DNA of 60,000 nt from Symsagittifera roscoffensis (Eukaryota > Xenacoelomorpha > Acoela > Convolutidae), in assembly GCF_963678635.1 (NCBI RefSeq), contig NC_087062.1, positions 31,830,704-31,890,703 of the forward strand, given 5' to 3'. Both the position numbers and the translations under genes were made by a program. Each line of letters begins with the position of its first letter. Positions within the stretch are counted from its first letter, which is position 1. Of this stretch, positions 33,747 through 44,279 are shown piece after piece. The notes under the pieces were generated by a model, which was given only the letters and a program-made list of their open reading frames with translations, was not told the origin of the DNA and ran no database searches.

Positions 33747-35375
33747 GTGCTACGGATGCCTACGGAAAAAGGAATGTACATACTGGACACGGATGCGTCG
33801 GTAGTAGCGATTTCTGGCATACTACATCAGGAGCAGGAATGGGACGGAAAGACAGTCTTGAGACCGATAGCATACGGGAGTGAAGTCTTGAGTGATACAG
33901 AGATGAAGTACGGGGGAAAATTATTAATGGCGAATGAGAATAAAACACCGGTGTTCCTGAGAAGGAGGGTGAGGCTGAAAGCAAACGAAGCGGCAATTGT
34001 AAGCTTGCAGATGACAAATTATGACGAACTAAGTGACAACAAGCAAGTATGCATAGTCCCAAATCCAAATATTCAAAGTGCTGCTGTTTTAGGAAGATCC
34101 TTCTCGATAATCAAGAGCGGCCTCTGCGTCAGTGTCTTGTTGAATACTCTTGATATACCCATCACTATCCAGAGCGGAAGGAAACTGGGATACGCTTTAC
34201 CCGTGAAAACTCGATATGAAATGACTGAAAATGTAAAAGAGAATGAAGTTCTTAATTTTCCCAATCATAGGGACAAGATTTGTTTATTGAGAAGATTAGA
34301 GAAAATGAAAGATACATCAGGTCTTGTGAAATCACTTAAGTCAGAGACAGACGATGGACTTTCGAGCTGTTCGTATTTCCCGGAAAGACCCACACTAGAG
34401 TAAACGGAACTGGATAAACCAGTTTTACCAGAAATAGAACACTTGAGGGGCAAGTTAACGGACGAACAGCTCCAAGCCATCAAGGACGACGTACTAGAGC
34501 GGACTGAGGACATTTTTTCGAAACATAAGGCAGACATTGCATGTTGTAATTTTGTTGAAAATGAAATATAGCTCGAAGAGTCGGCGGTACCGCACAGGGA
34601 GGGAGCGAGGCGTATGACCCCACACAACTCGGATGCATGTAGAAAAGAGATAGAAACCTTACTAGAGTATGATTTGATAGAACCATCCAATTCACCGTGG
34701 GCGTGTGGAGTAGTGATGGCTAAGAAGAAGGGCGACCAATTAAGTTTTTGTTGTGGCTTTCGATATCTGAACTCCGTCACGGTGAAGGATGCCTATCCCA
34801 TACCTAGAGTTGATGAGAGCCTCTCGAAGTTAGGGGACGCAAAATTTTTTACGACTCTTGATTGAGGATCAGCTTTTTCGCAGGTTCCACTGAGGAAGCA
34901 GGACAGGAACAAAACAGCTTTTGCCTGCGAGCTGGGGCTGTTTCAATGGAAAAGCATGCTCTTTGGTCTTTGCAATGCCACGGCTACGTTTCAACGATTG
35001 ATGGCACACGCATTGATAGGTATAACGAAGAAATACGGCAACCAGCTAATGTGCTACGTGGACGACGTGGTAATAGCGACACCAACACTAGAAGACCACA
35101 TCGAGCGACTAGACGAGGTGTTCGCCTGCATGAAGAGATCGGGACTAAAATGCAAACCATCAAAGTGCGAAATACTCAAGGACTCGATTAAATACCTGGG
35201 GAGGGTTGTTGATAGACACGGCATCAGATCAAACCCAGACGCAGTAGAAGCGGTTCTGACCTGGAAATCACCAAAAACAGAACATCAATTGATGAGCTTC
35301 TCGGGTTTTGGGACTTATTATAGGGATTCATTAAGGGCTATGCGGACAAAGTGTACCCGATGCATTAACTCATGA
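33747..35375 (+). pseudogene. Reverse transcriptase unit 2, right copy
   Basis: Starts with a truncated RNase H head (ILDTDASVVAISGILHQ) fused to the pre-RT segment at 33917. Stops occur at 34401 (TAA after PTLE), at about 34568 (TAG) and at the shared TGA 34863-34865. The YVDD box is intact. An extra base deletion near 35323 shifts the frame after GFGTYYRD. It is the most damaged unit. Confidence 0.85.
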
Positions 35376-35458
35376 GGCACAAAGGCAAGAATTTCACGTG
35401 GAACAATGCGGCAGAAGAGTCATTCCAGAGAATAAAGAAGGAGTTGTGTTAAGCACCG

Positions 35459-37144
35459 GTGCTACGGAGGCCTACGGAAAAAGGAATGTACATACTGGAC
35501 ACGGATGCGTCGATAGTAGCGATTTCTGGCATACTACATCAGGAGCAGGAATGGGACGGAAAGACAGTCTTGAGACCGATAGCATACGGGAGTGAAGTCT
35601 TGAGTGATACAGAGATGAAGTACGGGGGAAAATTATTAATGGCGAATGAGAATAAAACACCGGTGTTCCTGAGTAGGAGGGTGAGGCTGAAAGCAAACGA
35701 AGCGGCAATTGTAAGCTTGCAGATGACAAATTATGACGAACTAAGTGACAACAAGCAAGTATGCATAGTCCCAAATCCAAATATTCAAAGTGCTGCTGTT
35801 TTAGGAAGATCCTTCTCGATAATCAAGAGCGGCCTCTGCGTCAGTGTCTTGTTGAATACTCTTGATATACCCATCACTATCCAGAGCGGAAGGAAACTGG
35901 GATACGCTTTACCCGTGAAAACTCGATATGAAATGACTGAAAATGTAAAAGAGAATGAAGTTCTTAATTTTCCCAATCATAGGGACAAGATTTGTTTATT
36001 GAGAAGATTAGAGAAAATGAAAGATACATCAGGTCTTGTGAAATCACTTAAGTCAGAGACAGACGATGGACTTTCGAGCTGTTCGTATTTCCCGGAAAGA
36101 CCCACACTAGAGGAAACGGAACTGGATAAACCAGTTTTACCAGAAATAGAACACTTGAGGGGCAAGTTAACGGACGAACAGCTCCAAGCCATCAAGGACG
36201 ACGTACTAGAGCGGACTGAGGACATTTTTTCGAAACATAAGGCAGACATTGCATGTTGTAATTTTGTTGAAAATGAAATATAGCTCGAAGAGTCGGCGGT
36301 ACCGCACAGGGAGGGAGCGAGGCGTATGACCCCACACAACTCGGATGCATGTAGAAAAGAGATAGAAACCTTACTAGAGTATGATTTGATAGAACCATCC
36401 AATTCACCGTGGGCGTGTGGAGTAGTGATGGCTAAGAAGAAGGGCGACCAATTAAGTTTTTGTTGTGGCTTTCGATATCTGAACTCCATCACGGTGAAGG
36501 ATGCCTATCCCATACCTAGAATTGATGAGAGCCTCTCGAAGTTAGGGGACGCAAAATTTTTTACGACTCTTGATTGAGGATCAGCTTTTTCGCAGGTTCC
36601 ACTGAGGAAGCAGGACAGGAACAAAACAGCTTTTGCCTACGAGCTGGGGCTGTTTCAATGGAAAAGCATGCTCTTTGGTCTTTGCAACGCCACGGCTACG
36701 TTTCAACGATTGATGGCACACGCATTGATAGGTGTAACGAAGAAACACGGCAACCAGCTAATGTGCTACGTGGACGACGTGCTAATAGCGACACCAACAC
36801 TTGAAGACCATATCGAGCGACTAGACGAGGTGTTCGCCTGCATGAAGAGATCGGGACTAAAATGCAAACCATCAAAGTGCGAAATACTCAAGGACTCGAT
36901 TAAATACCTGGGGAGGATTGTTGATAGACACCGCATCAGATCAAACCCAGACGCAGTAGAAGCGGTTCTGACCTGGAAATCATCAAAAAAAAAACATCAA
37001 TTGATGAGCTTCTTGGGTTTTGCTAACTATTATAGGGGATTCATTAAGGGCTATGCGGACAAAGTGTACCCGATGCAACAACTCATGAGGCACAAAGGCA
37101 AGAAATTCACGTGGAACAATGCGGCAGAAGAGTCATTCCAGTGA
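35459..37144 (+). pseudogene. Reverse transcriptase unit 3, right copy
   Basis: Begins with the RNase H head fused to the pre-RT segment, as in unit 2, then is open for 274 codons to a TAG near 36281. The shared TGA lies at 36575-36577. The second half is the best preserved: CYVDDVLIATPT, KPSKCEI, LGFANYYRGFIKGYADKV. It leads directly into the only complete RNase H of the right arm. Some substitutions in the thumb (SSKKKHQ in place of SPKTEHQ) are private to this unit. Confidence 0.85.
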
Positions 37145-37171
37145 ATAAAGAAGGATTTGTGTTAAGCAGCA

Positions 37172-37573
37172 GTGCTACGGATGCCTACGGAAAAAGGAAT
37201 GTACATGCTGGACACGGATGCGTCGGTAGTAGCGATTTCTGGCATACTACATCAAGAGCAGGAATGGAACGGAAAGACAGTCTTGAGACCGATAGCATAC
37301 GGGAGTAAAGTCTTGAGTGATACAGATATGAAGTACGGGGCGCCTAAAGCAGAGATGTTCGCGGTGGTTACCTTTGTCGAAAAATACAGGGCATACCTAG
37401 GTAGCGAGCCGTTCAAGTTACGAGTCGACAACAGGGGAATCAGCTGGTTAAAAACGTACTCAATGGATCAGAGCTACATTGGGAGATGGATAGTTCACCT
37501 GGATAGATACAACATGATAATTGAGCATAGGATAAAAGCCAAACATCAAAATGCCGATAGTTTGAGCAATTAG
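37172..37573 (+). CDS. Ty3-like RNase H domain, right copy
   Basis: A 133-codon open segment with MLDTDASVVAISGILHQEQ, KAEMFAVVTFVEKYRAYLG, LRVDNRGISWL and the C-terminal HQNADSLSN, which supplies the fourth acidic residue. The full catalytic set of a Ty3/gypsy RNase H appears present. It is preceded by a TGA at 37142 that separates it from RT and ends at a TAG at 37571-37573. Confidence 0.75.
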   Translation: MLRMPTEKGMYMLDTDASVVAISGILHQEQEWNGKTVLRPIAYGSKVLSDTDMKYGAPKAEMFAVVTFVEKYRAYLGSEPFKLRVDNRGISWLKTYSMDQSYIGRWIVHLDRYNMIIEHRIKAKHQNADSLSN

Positions 37574-38604
37574 AGGGAGTTCTTAGAGAGACAGGAACAG
37601 AGGAAGGCAGATAGGCCAGAAATCAAAGATGGCTTCTCTTTCATGGATAAGGAAACGTACGATAGTCTTCCACTCACGAGGTGGCTCGACAAGTCAGGAA
37701 AACCTATAAAAGATCATCCCGAATCACCAAAAGAGCGTCCAGAGAAAACAATCCTGAAAAGAAACCAAGGGATGCCAATCGGGATAATGCTCAAGTCGAA
37801 AACTGTGAGGGAGACACTCAAAGCAAAGGGCTATGATCTCAATCAAGTAGAAACGGGAATGCCAGAGATAGGTGATGACTTAAGGAGATTACTCGAGAAA
37901 CTAGCAGACGATAAACCCGTGGTCGAAGAAAAGGGTGAAGAGAAACCAGAAGTCACGATATTGAGAAGGAATGATGTGGAAGGTAGCGAAGACTCTTTGC
38001 AAGAAAAGAAACCTGATGAAAAAGAAGTCGTGCAGTCATTGGTTGAGAGAATCCCTGATGACATACTTAAGCGGACTATGGTTAGGAAGAAGAAGGTGGC
38101 ATTCAAGGAGGAGGCTGAACACCTTGCACTGGGTCAAGAGTCCGGGGAATGGCCCACTGCAAAAGAAGAAGCTTAAGAAGAAAAATTGTCCGGGGAGTGT
38201 GAAGAATGGGATGAAGACTCAGAGAAGAGCAGCGATGACCAAGATAGTCTATGCATGATATTGGCAGAAGAGAAGATGAGGAACCGCGACAGGGAGCTAC
38301 AGACGGATCCTTCCTCAGGAACGTACAATTTGGATCAGCAGGAGGTGTGCGGAGGTGAAGAACTTGAGAAAATTGCAGTGTCAAGAAAACCGTTCAGGGA
38401 GCTATCGTGCAACTCAAATCAAATGTCGGAACAAACCTGGTGCCAGAAGATGACAGGAAGGTCTTGAGGAGGATAGTTTGTTTCAAGCTGAAAGACGACA
38501 TCCACAGTCCCGGACAAATGAATGGTCAGATAATGTCACTGAAGGAACACGTCTAGGCGGGTTATAGGCTGTCGGATCTGATACGAGCCCAAAAGAATGA
38601 CAAG
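37574..38604 (+). pseudogene. Pol linker, right copy
   Basis: Lys/Glu-rich segment (37643-38176) like that at 26336-26962, then a stop (TAA at 38174) and a second piece (38186-38467) with acidic and Asn/Gln-rich stretches. No motif of known function; in related elements such regions tether pol domains. The second piece is missing from the left arm. Confidence 0.6.
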
Positions 38605-39563
38605 ATGACAAGCAACCTCTCCAACTGGATCCGGACGGGAGCCAAAGAGAAAGGGGATCTGGAAGAAGACAGCTACAAGATCTTGAGCCAGTTCTACAAA
38701 GAGAGAAAAGATTTACTCTATCACACAGCTGATGGGGTGGTAGCATGCAGGAGAAAGGATGAGGAGAAGATACTACACAAGCATATACTCATCATACTAC
38801 CACAATTGTACCAGACTGAAGTGTTATCCAGATCGCATGATCAAATGGGGCACCAGGGGATAGACAATGTGCAACAGAGAACACTACACAGGTTTGATTG
38901 GCCGGGGTTAAGGAAGGCTTGCGAAAGATGGGTGAACGCGTGTCTGGCATGCCTACAGGTGAAAGACCCACGGAAGATGTAGTTCCCACTCAAATCCTTT
39001 GAGAGCTCGGAATTCAACGAGGTTGTGCTGATAGACCACCAGAAGATCTGCATGACAGAGTCGGGATACAACCAAATACTTGTCGAAACAGACCACTTTA
39101 CGAAGTCGGCAGAAGCGGTGCCCAGTCAAACAGCCTCTGCAGAGGAGACTTGTGACCACTTGATAACACATTGGATATCACGATACGGACAACGGGAAAG
39201 CCTTCGTGGGTGACCTGACAAAAGAATTGATGAAGAGGTCACACATTGCTCAAGATCACTCAACGACTTACCATCCTCAGACTAACGGGTTAGTGGAGAG
39301 AGAGAACAGAACATTGGTGAACATGCTGAGGGTATATTGCTCGAGATACATGACAGACTGGGATAAATATCTGCCGCAAATGGTAGGGCATACAACAGCA
39401 CGCAACACTCGACGACAGGAATCAGTCCCTTCATGATGTTAACGGGCAGGGAGAGCGCAATGCCTCTAACATTCTTTTACCCAGAATACGCAGGGAACAA
39501 GACGTCTCCTCAAGCTTATGTGAAAGAAGCGGTCAAGAGACAACAGGAACTAAACGAGCTCTG
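38605..39563 (+). pseudogene. Ty3-like integrase, right copy 1
   Basis: The zinc finger is visible as SHDQMGHQG (two His) and NACLACLQ (two Cys), in 38835-38960. A stop at 38980 follows DPRKM. The core continues with VETDHFTKSAEA (first Asp), then a short deletion near 39189 removes the residues before DNGKAF and shifts the frame. The next frame has HSTTYHPQTNGLVERENRT (catalytic Glu). A further frameshift near 39387 and a TGA near 39561 break it. It is the only copy with the zinc finger. Confidence 0.8.
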
Positions 39564-40284
39564 AAGGAGGAACACGGCGCAAGCACAAATGAGGCAGCGG
39601 AAAAAATACGATGAGAGGATACTTCAAGCAAAACCGTATGCAGTGGGCCAATACGTCTGGGTGTTCCAGAACATAATACCTCCCAAGGGGACGAAAAAAC
39701 TTAAAAAATAGCGTGGACCATTCATGATAGCGGAAGTACACCAGCAGGGACGGTTCTACTGCTTGAGTACGGGACGAGCAGCGCATTATGAAAATCTGAA
39801 ACCTCATGTCCCATCTCCGGAAGACTGGTGCATACCGCAGAATATGGAGGGACTAGAGCAACTATTAGTAGAGCCAGCATGCGAAGTGAACGAAGGAGGA
39901 ACCAGAGAAAAAAATGATTGCAACGAGGACGTGAGCATGGATGACAATGAGAAGATAGATGCAGACTCAAATGCTGAATCCTTTGCGGAAGAGGACTGGA
40001 ATGATCCAGAGCAGAACGAGGTGCCAAAATAGACGGAACCAGACTTGCCGAGATCAGTAGGAACAAGGAGTGGCAATCGGAAACGGACAGGCTTGATATC
40101 GAACAGGTACGGGGATGAATTCTTGATTGATAAGATACAGCCTGACGAGTTAAGCGAAGAGTTACTGAGTGTGGGCGAATTGGTAGCCGATCATGAATGG
40201 CAAATCATCAACGACAGCGAAAACTGCCCGCAAGAAGACTACTCCACACCAGATCAAGAAACAGATCTGGAGCAGAGCTAGATA
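39564..40284 (+). pseudogene. GPF module and acidic pol tail, right copy 1
   Basis: KPYAVGQYVWVFQNIIPPKG is followed by a TAG just before GPFMIAEVHQQGRFYCL (39724 on), the GPY/F module that in relatives helps integrase bind. An acidic tail (ADSNAESFAEEDWNDPEQNE) and FLIDKIQPDELSEELLS follow, with a stop inside at 40030. The final stop is a TAG at 40279-40281. Confidence 0.7.
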
Positions 40285-41121
40285 GAAAGGAGGGAAAACA
40301 CAAACTTGAGGATACTGGAATGGATGCGCGATCTCAAGAGCGAAGGAGATGAAGAGCAAAGCATCCAGCAGGTCGACGTGTCAGCGGAAAAACACATGAA
40401 AACGAAAGATACACTCTCCGGTTAGACAGCAACTGACAGGCCGCTCGATATACCGCCAGATAATTTAGACCCAGCATCATCGACCGGGAAGTCGATAAAT
40501 ATTTTTGTCCGGGGAGTGGGGGTAGGACTTACCCACACCAAAAATTTGATGATTAAGAAACTCAGAGAAGTGAGTGAGACCAACGGGCTGGAACTGGACG
40601 AGGAAGAGGCTGAGCCTGCCATAGGACGGAATTTCAAAACAAAGTTTGATATACCCAATGAATATTCAGAGAACATCCTGATCACGGACAGCGACTTCAT
40701 ACTGTCAGATAGGACAAGCGCGATCTGTATAGCGGCGGACATGAGCTTCAAATCGAGACTGGAGGCTGATTTCAAGAGAGAATATCAGAACGTGGAGTTT
40801 CCATTCAGGCAGAGACCGGGGTTGGGAGGAATTGCTGCGCTTCCCCCATCAGTTTCACAAGTTCCGGGTAAATATCTGTGCTTTTTGGTAACGAGGATCA
40901 ATGAAAGGAACACGATAGATCCTGAGCACGTGATGTTGGCACTGACGAGGCTGAGAGACATCATGGTCGAAAGAGGAATAATGGAGGTCTCAATGCCGGT
41001 CCATGACCCAAACAGGGGCAAATTGAACCCAAGGGAATTATACGCTATCCTACACGTGGTCTTTGCAGAAACGGAGATAACGGTACACCAGCACAAGAAT
41101 TACTACTTGAGTATCACCTGA
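40285..41121 (+). CDS. Macro-domain-like protein downstream of integrase, right copy 1
   Basis: Same frame as the pol tail after the TAG. One stop at 40423 interrupts the N-terminal region; from 40516 it is open for 201 codons to the natural end YYLSIT. Landmarks: SDRTSAICIAADMSF, EADFKREY, GKYLCFLVT, a helix with MLALTRLRDIM, SMPVHDPNRGKLN and a final ITVHQHKNYY. The layout matches TARG1-type macro domains to the last strand. The loop after MP lacks the usual glycines and the Asp of GLD, so ADP-ribose hydrolysis is uncertain and binding is possible. Confidence 0.65.
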
Positions 41122-41577
41122 GTTTCGGCGGACGAGGAGGTCTCAAGTTAGGTACAAAGGGGGTCTTAAGTTAGGTACAAAGGGGCGCGAAGCAGGTAGA
41201 TGGATTTTAACGCAATTGGCATGACTCTGCATGCTCTTAAAATTTCTTATTGATTTTTTTAGTGAAATAGATGGTGGGATAATGTTTTAAACACGGTAAG
41301 GAGGGGCGGGGGGCTTAGGTTAGAAATAGAACATCTTGGTCTAAGAAATGGGTTTAATTTTCAAATTGATTTGTAAAATTGAACCGACACTAAAGCTACA
41401 CTCACTCATTGAAGAGAAAGATATCTAGTGCAAGTACTCTATCAGCGGTCTCAGATGACCTTCTCAAGTTTGACTGGTACAGTATTCTCAAGTCTAACTG
41501 GTACGGTATTCTCAAGTTTAACTGGTACGGTATTCTCAAGTTGGTTAATACGTAGGATCAAGTTGAAGGTAGTGACC
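41122..41577 (+). other. Spacer with 24-bp array, right copy 1
   Basis: Follows the macro ORF. A GTCTCAAGTTAGGTACAAAGG unit near 41140, partly repeated at 41161, is followed by AT-rich DNA, a G-rich run near 41303-41312 and the 24-bp array TCAAGTYTAACTGGTACGG.. (about 41463-41545). It ends at ATGGCGGA (41578), which here is fused to integrase sequence (ACACTACACAGG), not to the SGNH ORF. Confidence 0.65.
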
Positions 41578-42231
41578 ATGGCGGAACACTACACAGGTTT
41601 GATTGGCCGGGGTTAAGGAAGGCTTGCGAAAGATGGGTGAACGCGTGTCTGGCATGCCTACAGGTGAAAGACCCACGGAAGTTGAAGTTCCCACTCAAAT
41701 CCGTTGAGAGCTCGGAGTTCAACGAGGTTGTGCTGATAGACCACCAGAAGATCTGCATGAAAGAGACATGATACAATCAAATACTTGTCAAAATAGACCA
41801 CGTTACGAAGTTGGCAGAAGCGGTGCCCTGTCAAACAGCCTCTGCGGAGGAGACTTGTGATCATATGATAACAAATTGGATATCACCATATGGTTGTCCG
41901 ATGACATGCCAGTCGGACAACGGGAAAGCCTTCGTGGGTGACCTTATCATCCTCAGACTAACGGGTTAGAGAAGAGAGAGAACAGAACATGCTGAGGGTA
42001 TATTGCTCGAGATACATGACAAACTGGGCTAAATATCTGCCGCAAGTGGTAGAGGCATACAACAGCACGCAACACTCGACGACAGGAATCAGTCCCTTCA
42101 TGATGTTAACGGGCAGGGAGAGCGCAATGCCTCTAACATTCTTTTACCCAGAATACGCAGGGAAAAAGACGTCCCCTCAAGCTTATGTGAAAGAAGCCGT
42201 CAAGAGACAACAGGAACTAAACGAGCTCTGA
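41578..42231 (+). pseudogene. Ty3-like integrase fragment, right copy 2
   Basis: Begins at the ATGGCGGA/ACACTACACAGG fusion also seen at 23905. It includes NACLACLQVKDPRK, VKIDHVTKLAEA (first Asp) and QSDNGKAFVGDL (second Asp). An internal deletion near 41945 then removes the stretch before the catalytic Glu. It ends with AVKRQQELNEL and a stop at 42229-42231. It is a partial duplicate of the integrase at 38605. Confidence 0.8.
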
Positions 42232-42947
42232 AGGAGGAACACGGCGCAAGCACAAATGAGGCAGCGGAAAAATACGATGAGAGGATACTTCAAGCAAAAC
42301 CGTATGCAGTGGGCCAATACGTCTGGGTGTTCCAGAACATAATACCTCCCAAGGGGACGAAGAAACTTAAAAAATAGCGTGGACCATTCATGAGAGCGGA
42401 AGTACACCAGCAGGGACGGTTCTACTGCTTGAATACGGGACAAGCAGCGCATTATGAAAATCTGAAACCCCATGTCCCATCTCCGGAAGACTGGTGCATA
42501 CCGCAGAATATGGAGGGACTAGAGCACCTATGGGTAGAGCCAGCATGCGAAGTGAACGAAAGAGGAACCAGAGAAAAAAATGATTGCAACGAGGACGTGA
42601 GCATGGATGACAATGAGAACATAGATGCAGACTCAGATGCTGAATCCTTTGCGGAAGAGGACTGGAATGATCCAGAGCAGAACGAGGTGCCAAAGTGGAC
42701 GGAACAAGACTTGCCGAGATCAGTAGGAACAAGGAGTGTCAGTCGGAAACGGACAGGCTTGAGATATACAGGTACGGGAGATGACTTCTTGATTGACAAG
42801 GTACAGCCTGACGAGTTAAGCGAAGAGTTACTAAGTGTGGGCGAATTGGTAGCCGATGATGAATGGCAAATCATCAACGACAGCGAACACTACCCGCAAG
42901 AAGACTACTCCACACCAGAACAAGAAACAGATCTGCAGCAGAGCTAA
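42232..42947 (+). pseudogene. GPF module and acidic pol tail, right copy 2
   Basis: One base is missing in GCGGAAAAA near 42270, then VGQYVWVF and a TAG before GPFMRAEVHQQ as in copy 1. From 42390 it is open for 185 codons and ends in EQETDLQQS and a TAA at 42945-42947. This copy is almost identical to the left-arm tail (25242-25502), so the left arm corresponds to copy 2 and not copy 1. Confidence 0.7.
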
Positions 42948-42950
42948 ATA

Positions 42951-43780
42951 GAAAGGAGGGAAAACACAAACTTGAGGATACTGGAATGGATGCGCGATCT
43001 CAAGAGCGAAAGAGATGAAGAGCAAAGCATCCAGCAGGTCGTCGTGTCAGCAGAAAAACATGTGAAAACAAAAGATCCCTAATAGGGTGGACAGCAGCTG
43101 ACAGGCCGCTCGCGATACCGCCAGATAACTTAGACCCAGCATCATCGACGTGGACGTCGATAAATATTTTTGTCCGGGGAGTGGGGGTAGGACTTACCCA
43201 CACCGAAAATTTGATGATAAAGAAACTAAGAGAAGTGAAAGAGATCAATGGGCTGGAACTGGATGAGGAACAGGCTGATACTGCCATAGGCTGGAATTTC
43301 AAATTAAAGTTTGATACACCCAATGAATATTCAGAGAACATCCTGATCATGGATAGCGACTTCATTTTGTCGGATAGAACAAGCGCGATCTGTATAACGG
43401 CGGACATGAGCTTCAATTCGAGACTAGAGGCTGATTTCAAGAGAGAATATCAGAACGTGGAGTTTCTATTCAGGCAGTGACCGGGGCTGGGAGGAATGGC
43501 TGCCTTACCCCATCAGTTTCACAAGTTCCGGGTAAACATCTGTGCTTTTTGGTAACGAGGATCAATGGACACGATAAATCCTGAGCACGTGATGTTGGCA
43601 CTGACGAGGCTGAGAGACTTCATGGTCGAAAGAGGAATAATGGAGGTCTCAATGCCGGTCTATGACCCAAACAGGGGCAAATTGAACCCAAGGGAATTGT
43701 ACGCTATCCTACACGTGGTCTTTGCAGAAACAGAGATAACGGTACACTTGCACAAGAAGTATTACTTGAGTATCACCTGA
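42951..43780 (+). pseudogene. Macro-domain-like protein, right copy 2
   Basis: The frame follows the pol TAA directly. A frameshift near 43080 and a stop at 43478 (after FLFRQ) break it, then a small deletion near 43495-43565. The end (43565-43780) is intact: MLALTRLRDFMVERG, VSMPVYDPNRGKLN, EITVHLHKKYYLSIT. Nearly identical to the left copy at 24522. The same architecture in three copies shows that the macro module belongs to the element. Confidence 0.65.
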
Positions 43781-44279
43781 GTTTCGGACGGACAATGAGG
43801 TCTCAAGTTAGGTACAAAGGGGTCTCAAGTTAGGTACAAAGGGGCGCGAAGCAGGTAGATGGATTTTAACGCAATTGGTATGACAATTGAATTTTAAGGA
43901 GTCAACGGGGCTAAAACATGAAATGAATCTGCATGCTCTTAAATTTTCTAATTGATTGTTTTTAGTCTAATAGATGGTGGGATAATGTTTTAAACACAAT
44001 AATGAGGGGGGGGGGCTTAGGTTAGAAATAAAACATCTTGGTCTTAAAAATGGGTTGTATTTTCAAACTGATTTGTACAATTAAACCGACACCCAAGCTA
44101 CACTCACTCAATGAAGAGAAAGATATCTAGTACAAGTACTCTATCAGCGGTCTCAGACGACTTTCTCAAGTTTGACTGGTACAATATTCTCAAGTCTAAC
44201 TGGTACGGTATTCTCAAGTCTAACTGGTACGGTATTCTCAAGTTGGTTAATAAGTAAGATCAAGTTGAAGGTAGTGACC
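43781..44279 (+). other. Spacer with 24-bp array, leader of the SGNH ORF
   Basis: Two perfect tandem copies of TCTCAAGTTAGGTACAAAGG plus GG at about 43801-43844 follow the macro stop. AT-rich DNA, a run of about nine G near 44006-44014 and three to four 24-bp units (44165-44245) lead to GTAGTGACCATGG, a good Kozak-like context for the ATG at 44280. This is the only place in the window where the leader continues into the N-terminus of the SGNH polyprotein. Confidence 0.65.

Larger units (their letters stand above)
32204..37340 (+). repeat. Tandem triplication, 1,712-bp period, in pol
   Basis: Three units start with AAAATTATTAATG at 32204, 33917 and 35629 (periods 1713 and 1712). Each contains the end of the protease-RT linker, RT and the start of RNase H up to GAGATGAAGTACGGGG. 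Junctions lie between ACGGGG and AAAATTATTAATG, with a shared CGG as microhomology. Only the third unit continues into the normal RNase H sequence (CGCCTAAAGCAGAG). Unit 2 has its own TAA near 34400. Units 2 and 3 share a TAG after GAAAATGAAATA; units 1 and 2 share a damaged CTCGGGTTTTGGGACTTA segment. Confidence 0.95.

Noticed and set aside
32552-36492. Three near-identical 171-codon ORFs on the minus strand
   Set aside because: They are antisense to the triplicated RT region and repeat only because the sense sequence does.
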